Assembly (NCBI GenBank): GCA_046729895.1
Contig: JBKPHP010000081.1
Span: 1 to 6,636, forward strand
Source of the DNA: DASXBA01 sp046729895
Lineage (GTDB): Bacteria; Actinomycetota; Thermoleophilia; Solirubrobacterales; Thermoleophilaceae
Direction of reading: 5' to 3'
Length of the DNA: 6,636 nucleotides
Numbering within the stretch: position 1 is the stretch's first letter; the number at the start of each line of letters is the position of its first letter. Shown piece after piece: positions 5,213-6,636 of the stretch. Made by a program: the position numbers and the translations under genes. Below the pieces are notes generated by a model. It had not been told where the DNA came from, searched no databases, and saw only the letters and a list, made by a program, of their open reading frames with translations.

Positions 5213-5713
5213 ATGGCGGAAGAAGTTCAGATCCAGGGCTCGGGTGAGCTTGCCAAGATCCGGCACCCGCTTGGGATCCTCGGCCTGATGCTGATCACGC
5301 TCGGCATCTATTTCTTTGTCTGGTGGTACAAGGTCAACTCCGAGCTCGCCGAGCTCGGCAAGGCGCGGGGAACCACCGAGACCGGCGACAACCCAACCAC
5401 GTCGCTGCTGGCAATGGTCCCCGGCTTCTTGATCATCGTTCCGCCCTACGTCTCCTTCTACAACGGATCCAATCGGCTCCGGGCCGCACAGCGCCTCACC
5501 GGGCGTCCGACCGGGATCGAGGCCGGGCTGATGCTGGTGCTCTACTTCTTCATCTCGCCGGTGGCGATCTACATCTTCCAGAGCGACCTCAACAAGGTGC
5601 TCGAGGCCCAGCGGGCCGGAGTGGGACAGATCCCCGAGGCCGCGCCCGCACAGCCGCCCCCGGAGCCGGCCGCGGCTCAGCCGGAGACGCCTCCGCCGCC
5701 ACCCCAGCAGTAG
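5213..5713 (+). CDS. DUF4234-like small integral membrane protein
   Basis: A 166-residue membrane protein. Residues 15-45 (KIRHPLGILGLMLITLGIYF then VWWYKVNSEL) match the DUF4234 signature: a charged lead-in, a first membrane helix (about 19-38) and the WWYKxNxEL motif at its end. Two more hydrophobic segments lie at about 63-80 and 103-122, followed by FQSDLNKVLEAQ. The tail from about residue 141 is made almost only of Pro, Ala, Glu and Gln and ends in a run of prolines. The strong ribosome site supports the start. No enzymatic motif is visible and the family's role is not known to me. The gene converges on the aldehyde dehydrogenase gene with 3 nt between stop codons. Confidence 0.85.
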   Translation: MAEEVQIQGSGELAKIRHPLGILGLMLITLGIYFFVWWYKVNSELAELGKARGTTETGDNPTTSLLAMVPGFLIIVPPYVSFYNGSNRLRAAQRLTGRPTGIEAGLMLVLYFFISPVAIYIFQSDLNKVLEAQRAGVGQIPEAAPAQPPPEPAAAQPETPPPPPQQ

Positions 5714-5716
5714 CGC

Positions 5717-6636
5717 TCAGCCCAGGCCGATCCAGACCGTCTTGTCCTCGAGGTACGCCTCGAGCCCGGGACGACCGTGCTCGCGGCCGACCCCTGAGGC
5801 CTTGAAGCCGCCGAACGGCGCCGGGGCCTCGTTGGGGCCCCAGGTGTTCACGTAGACAGAGCCGGCCTCGAGCATCGCGGCCAGGCGGTGCGCCTTCCCC
5901 ACGTCGCGGGTCCAGATGCCCGCCGCCAGCCCGTACTCGCTGTCGTTGGCGCGTTTCGCCACCTCCTCGAGGTCCTCGTAGGGGAGGGCCACGAGCACCG
6001 GTCCAAAGATTTCCTCGCGTGCGATGGTGAGCTCGTCGCGCGTGGCGGTGAAGAGCGTGGGCTCGACGAAGTACCCGCCATTGCCCGAAGCCCCTTCGCC
6101 TCCGCCGGCCACGAGCTCGGCGCCTTCGGTGATGCCCTTCTCGATGTATCCGCGTACCCGCTCCTCCTGCTCCGCGGAGACGAGCGGCCCGAGCTGGGTC
6201 TCCGGGTCCAGGCCGGGGCCGACCTTCGCTTTGCCGGCCGACTCCACGAGACCGGAGATGACCTCGTCGAACTGGTCCATGGGGACGAAGAGCCGCGAGC
6301 CCGCGTTGCAGGACTGGCCGGTGTTGTAGTAGATCGCCTGGAACGAGCCCTTGACCGCGGCCTGCAGGTCGGCGTCGGGAAGGATGATGTTCGGAGACTT
6401 GCCCCCGAGCTCGAGCGTGACGCGCTTGAGTGCCCGGCCGGCCTTCTCCCCGATCTCGCGGCCGACCGCCGTTGAGCCCGTGAAGGAGATCTTGTCTACG
6501 CCCGGATGATCGACGACGGCGGCCCCTGTCTCACCGTCGCCGGTTACCACGTTCAGGACGCCCTCGGGGATCCCCGCCGCGAGCGCCAGCTCGCCGAGGC
6601 GGAGCGCCGTGAGGGGAGTCTCCTCCGCCGGCTTGA
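5717..6636 (-). CDS. NAD(P)-dependent aldehyde dehydrogenase, C-terminal part
   Basis: The last 305 residues of an aldehyde dehydrogenase of the large ALDH superfamily, whose members have about 480-500 residues, so roughly the first third lies beyond the right edge. The frame is open to the window end and begins with [16 protein letters not shown], a conserved segment of the cofactor domain. Then come [11 protein letters not shown] (cofactor binding), [11 protein letters not shown] with the catalytic glutamate at 6410-6412, and [12 protein letters not shown] with the catalytic cysteine at 6308-6310. EEIFGPVL and the closing [15 protein letters not shown] follow, then [12 protein letters not shown] at the end. 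All key residues are present. The enzyme oxidises an aldehyde to the acid in the cytoplasm; the sequence most resembles the betaine/broad-substrate aldehyde dehydrogenase type, but the substrate cannot be assigned. Its upstream context is not visible. Confidence 0.95.
   Translation of the reverse strand, partial: KPAEETPLTALRLGELALAAGIPEGVLNVVTGDGETGAAVVDHPGVDKISFTGSTAVGREIGEKAGRALKRVTLELGGKSPNIILPDADLQAAVKGSFQAIYYNTGQSCNAGSRLFVPMDQFDEVISGLVESAGKAKVGPGLDPETQLGPLVSAEQEERVRGYIEKGITEGAELVAGGGEGASGNGGYFVEPTLFTATRDELTIAREEIFGPVLVALPYEDLEEVAKRANDSEYGLAAGIWTRDVGKAHRLAAMLEAGSVYVNTWGPNEAPAPFGGFKASGVGREHGRPGLEAYLEDKTVWIGLG

Noticed and set aside
5888..6475. Plus-strand open frame inside the aldehyde dehydrogenase region
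   Set aside because: It is antisense to an ALDH with all catalytic motifs intact.

Overview
The window is very GC-rich (about 70 % or more by eye), with dense short-spaced genes, G/C-biased third codon positions and several ECF sigma factors. This suggests a high-GC Actinomycetota. The mix of a SigG-like sigma factor with a SnoaL tail, a RskA-type anti-sigma factor, a cupredoxin lipoprotein and a soluble PQQ-type sugar dehydrogenase would fit a soil lineage such as Thermoleophilia, but that placement is inference.

Left part (1-1937): two VOC (glyoxalase/bleomycin-resistance fold) genes lie in tandem on the minus strand, the first cut by the window edge. Divergent from them is a large ECF sigma factor of the SigG-like/TIGR02960 type with a C-terminal SnoaL/NTF2-like domain. 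The sigma gene carries an apparent one-base deletion at about 1388-1389 that splits it inside region 4. The 220-bp divergent intergenic region holds the same bipartite element on both strands, CGATGAGTTT-N14-GTCyAAsG, ending 13-14 nt before each start codon, plus a perfect 13-bp inverted repeat between the two copies.

Middle part (1967-3785, minus strand): an ECF sigma factor (SigL/SigK-like), a RskA-type zinc-finger anti-sigma factor overlapping it by 4 nt (ATGA), and a cupredoxin lipoprotein. The sigma gene and the cupredoxin gene each have upstream the element CGAACCG-N14-GCGTATACCTC, identical in sequence and spacing. This is a visible candidate for the sigma factor's own promoter and suggests a self-regulated circuit whose output is an extracytoplasmic copper protein.

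Right part (3846-6636): divergent from the second sigma gene is an exported PQQ-type sugar dehydrogenase (plus strand), then a small DUF4234-like membrane protein (plus strand). Convergent to that, with only 3 nt between the stop codons, is the C-terminal two thirds of an NAD(P)-dependent aldehyde dehydrogenase running off the right edge. No RNA genes, mobile elements, CRISPR arrays or convincing intrinsic terminators were seen, and no gene-free stretch exceeds 300 bases.
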